The notes beneath the pieces are model-generated. The model had not been told where the DNA came from. It made no database searches and was given only the letters and a program-made list of their open reading frames with translations. A stretch of 64,000 nt of DNA, taken from the NCBI RefSeq assembly GCF_022637555.1, contig NZ_CP093342.1:2728001-2792000 (forward strand). The letters are read 5' to 3'. Source of the stretch: Microbacterium sp. H1-D42 (GTDB taxonomy: Bacteria; Actinomycetota; Actinomycetes; Actinomycetales; Microbacteriaceae). Shown here piece after piece: positions 61,871 through 64,000 of the stretch; the stretch's first letter is position 1, and every line of letters starts with the position of its first letter. Both the position numbers and the translations under genes were made by a program.

Positions 61871-62908
61871 CTAGTGGGTTTCGGCGAGCGGCTGTGCCGG
61901 GCGCTCTCCGTGCAGGCTCTCGTAGATGTCGTCGATGAACGCGAAGATCGCGTCGGCGCCGTTCACCGGACCACCGGCGAGCAGACCGTCGAGGCCGAAC
62001 AGCACCGCCGTGGGGGTGCCCCATTCGTCGATCGAGTTGCGCACATAGTTGTTCGGGTCGTGCAGCGACTGCGGCTCTGCGCCCTCAGTCCATTTCGACT
62101 CATCTGGCATCTCGGTCAGCAGCAGGCGCACGCTGATCTCGGGCAGCATCGCGCGGATGTCGTCGAGCCGTTCGTGCACGATCACGCATGACCCGCAGCC
62201 GGGGCGCATGTGCAGCGCCATCATCGGCTGGCCGGTCATGCTCAGCTGACGCAGATCGAGCAGTTCTCCGTCAGCGCGCGTGACAGGCACCGAGGGGGTG
62301 CGGGTGCGGACGTAGTCGAGTTCGTCGTCGTCATCGGATGCCATTGCCGTGGGGATCCCGGGACTGAGCGTTTCTGCGGGCGCCGGCTCGTCGGCCGGCA
62401 CGGGCCACATCGTCACGGCAACCGTCACGCCCGCGGCGGCCAAGCCGAGCAGCCAGGCCCAGTCACCGGCATCCGAGGCAGCCAGCGGGCCACCCCACAG
62501 GGGATTCGCCCACGCCGTCGCCGCGGCCGCGGCGCTGAGCAGCACGTACCAGGCGTTGCGGACCACCGTCGCCCCCGTGATGCGCTTGCGAGTGCCGAAG
62601 CAGGCGCAGCTGGCGTCAGTGCCGGCGCGCACGATGCGCGCAACGAAGATCAGATAGCCGAGCATGAGCACCAGGGCGACGATCGCGGCGAGTTCGCCGA
62701 GCATCCCGCCCAGAACCGCAAGCGCCCCTCCAAGTGCGATCTCACCCCATGGGTGGAACTTCAACAGCCACATGCGACGCAGGATCGCGGGCACACCGAG
62801 CTCGGTCCACCCCGTCAGGTCGTCGGGGTGGCGAAGCTTGGCGATGCCGCTGGCGACGAGCACAGCAGCGACCAGCACGACGGGAATGATGCTCAACGGG
62901 CCTGGCAC
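61871..62908 (-). CDS. MauE/DoxX-like membrane protein with thioredoxin-like C-terminus
   Basis: The 345-residue protein has four to five membrane segments in the first ~175 residues (IIPVVLVAAVLVASGIAKL; MLGELAAIVALVLMLGYLIF) with the MauE-type CACFG near residue 100, a polar linker, and a C-terminal thioredoxin-like domain with GCGSC near 236-240. It probably forms or passes disulfides outside the membrane. It lies between the HPr-kinase-like gene and a Cys-rich Tat-exported protein, which would be a natural client. Fusion of MauE to a thioredoxin domain is common in Microbacteriaceae. Confidence 0.83.
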   Translation of the reverse strand: MPGPLSIIPVVLVAAVLVASGIAKLRHPDDLTGWTELGVPAILRRMWLLKFHPWGEIALGGALAVLGGMLGELAAIVALVLMLGYLIFVARIVRAGTDASCACFGTRKRITGATVVRNAWYVLLSAAAAATAWANPLWGGPLAASDAGDWAWLLGLAAAGVTVAVTMWPVPADEPAPAETLSPGIPTAMASDDDDELDYVRTRTPSVPVTRADGELLDLRQLSMTGQPMMALHMRPGCGSCVIVHERLDDIRAMLPEISVRLLLTEMPDESKWTEGAEPQSLHDPNNYVRNSIDEWGTPTAVLFGLDGLLAGGPVNGADAIFAFIDDIYESLHGERPAQPLAETH

Positions 62909-62930
62909 GGTTCTGATCTCTCGTGAATGT

Positions 62931-62968
62931 GATCAGGCGGGCGCGGCGCATGCCGTGCCCGCCTGATC
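62931..62968 (-). terminator. hairpin after the second Tat-exported protein gene
   Basis: Perfect 12-base arms GATCAGGCGGGC (62931-62942) and complement (62957-62968) begin 18 bases after the stop. There is no U-tract, and it lies between this gene and the MauE-like gene, so the two may still be partly co-transcribed. Confidence 0.6.
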
Positions 62969-62985
62969 GGTGGGGAAGGTCGGCG

Positions 62986-63954
62986 TCAGCAGCCTGAGCC
63001 GGTGTTGACGCGCACGGTGCTGGTGTTGACACCGTCGGACGAGAACGACACCCAGAGGCTGTTGCCGGAGCTGTTGTTACTGGCCGTCTCGATGAAGGTC
63101 GTGCCACTGCTGAGCGCCTGGGAACCACCCCACACCGAGCGACCCTCAGTCGGGTAGTTCGAGTCGTTGTTCCGCTGGATGTTGGTGATCTTGAAGTCGC
63201 TCGCGTCAGTCCTGCAGTTATTCAACACGGTGATCCCGAGGCGGTAGCGGCCACCACCAAGCGAGCAGGCGGAGACGACCTTGATCATCGGCACACACGG
63301 GTTGATCGAGCTCGTGCCGAGGTCCTCCCACGCGCCACCCTTGCGACATTCGACCTTGTAGGTGGCCATCGGGCCGGTCGCACCGCAGGGCGCCCCACCA
63401 CCGCTGGGGTCGATCAGCACATGCATGGAGTCGTCGGCGGTACCGTAGGCACCGATGGTGCCGATCTGTCCGTTGGTGTCGACCCGACGGACCGTGTCGC
63501 CCGCAGCAGGGAAGTTCGCGGACTGTCCCAGACCGAGCTCCTTCTGGATGTAGAGCCCCGGTCCGTTCGACGTGTTCGTCGACGGGTTTCGGTGACCGCT
63601 GTTCGACGAGCCGAGATCGTTGTCGTTGCTGATCCACAGCCGCGAGCGCTTCGGGTTGTCGAACATCGTGACCCGGATCCTCTCGCACTCGCAATCCTGC
63701 AGCGCTGCAGTGATCTTGAACGTGAAGTCCCAGTGCGAGTTGGCGGTGTTGCAGCCGCTGAGCGAGAGGCTCACCGGATACGTGCCACCGGTGGGCGCGA
63801 TGTTGTTGATGCAGGGCAGCTCAGAAGCGGCGGCGGTCGGCACGGTGCCGGCGACAGCGATGGCAGGAACCGTCCATGCCACCCCCTTCACGACCGTTCG
63901 GCGAGAGATGCCGGATGTCTTGTCTTCGTGTTTTATGGCAGCACGATTAGTCAT
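62986..63954 (-). CDS. Tat-exported Cys-containing protein of unknown function
   Basis: The 322-residue protein has a twin-arginine leader (ISRRTVVKGVAWTVPAIAVA, then TAAASELPC) much like the protein at 30235-31038. The mature part is Ser/Thr/Asn/Gly-rich and beta-strand-like, with about nine Cys residues (LSGCN, DCECERI, PCGATG, VECRKGG, NPCVPM, SACSLGG, NNCRTD, SGC) that could pair. No anchor or sorting signal is seen at the end. ATG 63954 has GGGGAACTG upstream. The next upstream gene lies beyond the window. An exported structural or adhesive protein is plausible. Confidence 0.8.
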   Translation of the reverse strand: MTNRAAIKHEDKTSGISRRTVVKGVAWTVPAIAVAGTVPTAAASELPCINNIAPTGGTYPVSLSLSGCNTANSHWDFTFKITAALQDCECERIRVTMFDNPKRSRLWISNDNDLGSSNSGHRNPSTNTSNGPGLYIQKELGLGQSANFPAAGDTVRRVDTNGQIGTIGAYGTADDSMHVLIDPSGGGAPCGATGPMATYKVECRKGGAWEDLGTSSINPCVPMIKVVSACSLGGGRYRLGITVLNNCRTDASDFKITNIQRNNDSNYPTEGRSVWGGSQALSSGTTFIETASNNSSGNSLWVSFSSDGVNTSTVRVNTGSGC

Positions 63955-64000
63955 TAGTTCAGTTCCCCAGTACTTGTTCTTGACATCGGATAGATCGAAC

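Overview
The window is high-GC actinobacterial DNA. The single groES under CIRCE operators, the tsaB-rimI-tsaD and acpS-alr-tsaE operons, the many start codons placed 6-7 bases after a TANNNT box (leaderless transcripts), the Ini-type dynamins and the Tat leaders all fit Microbacteriaceae, most likely Microbacterium or a close relative. This assignment is an inference from gene content and style; no marker gene was compared.

Layout. (1) 149-11149 is an envelope-stress island resembling mycobacterial iniBAC: a membrane-anchored Hsp70-like ATPase with a Pro/Thr/Asp tail outside, a large STAND/LuxR regulator like IniR, an IniB-type protein, a small membrane protein, two dynamin-like GTPases (IniA/IniC type), a 73-residue acidic protein and a second IniB-like protein with Asp-Asn-Ser and Gly repeats. 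The two IniB-like genes share a dyad operator. (2) 11353-21032 is mostly housekeeping: groES with two CIRCE sites, a methyltransferase, two paralogous membrane proteins with a repeated N-terminal motif, the t6A-modification genes, alr, acpS, and an ArsR/SRPBCC pair. (3) 21076-28020 is a five-gene Dpp/Opp-type ABC importer with a ROK repressor; related palindromes precede the substrate-binding gene and the repressor. (4) 28250-36312 holds glmS, a Tat-exported protein, coaA, an LCP ligase, a divergent two-component pair and signal peptidase I.

(5) 36498-60690 is a large surface-polysaccharide locus. A high-GC part carries a large phosphoglycosyl transferase, a DUF4012 protein, UDP-glucose dehydrogenase, a GT4 enzyme, a low-molecular-weight Tyr phosphatase and a VanZ protein. 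A visibly more AT-rich part, beginning with a second UDP-glucose dehydrogenase, carries a GT4, a UDP-HexNAc dehydrogenase, a wrecked IS3 transposase, Wzy, Wzx and another GT. A Pgl-like cassette (4,6-dehydratase, aminotransferase, small phosphoglycosyl transferase, acetyltransferase) follows, then a membrane protein and two tandem BY-kinases. The contents suggest two glycan pathways joined at one locus. (6) 60717-63954 has an HPr-kinase-like/PqqD-like fusion, a MauE/thioredoxin-like membrane protein and a second Tat-exported protein whose leader matches the one at 30235-31038.

Three copies of a palindromic intergenic repeat lie just after the stop codons of tsaE, the SRPBCC gene and glmS. A 19-bp tandem repeat sits directly upstream of the acpS promoter. 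No rRNA, tRNA or CRISPR array was seen.
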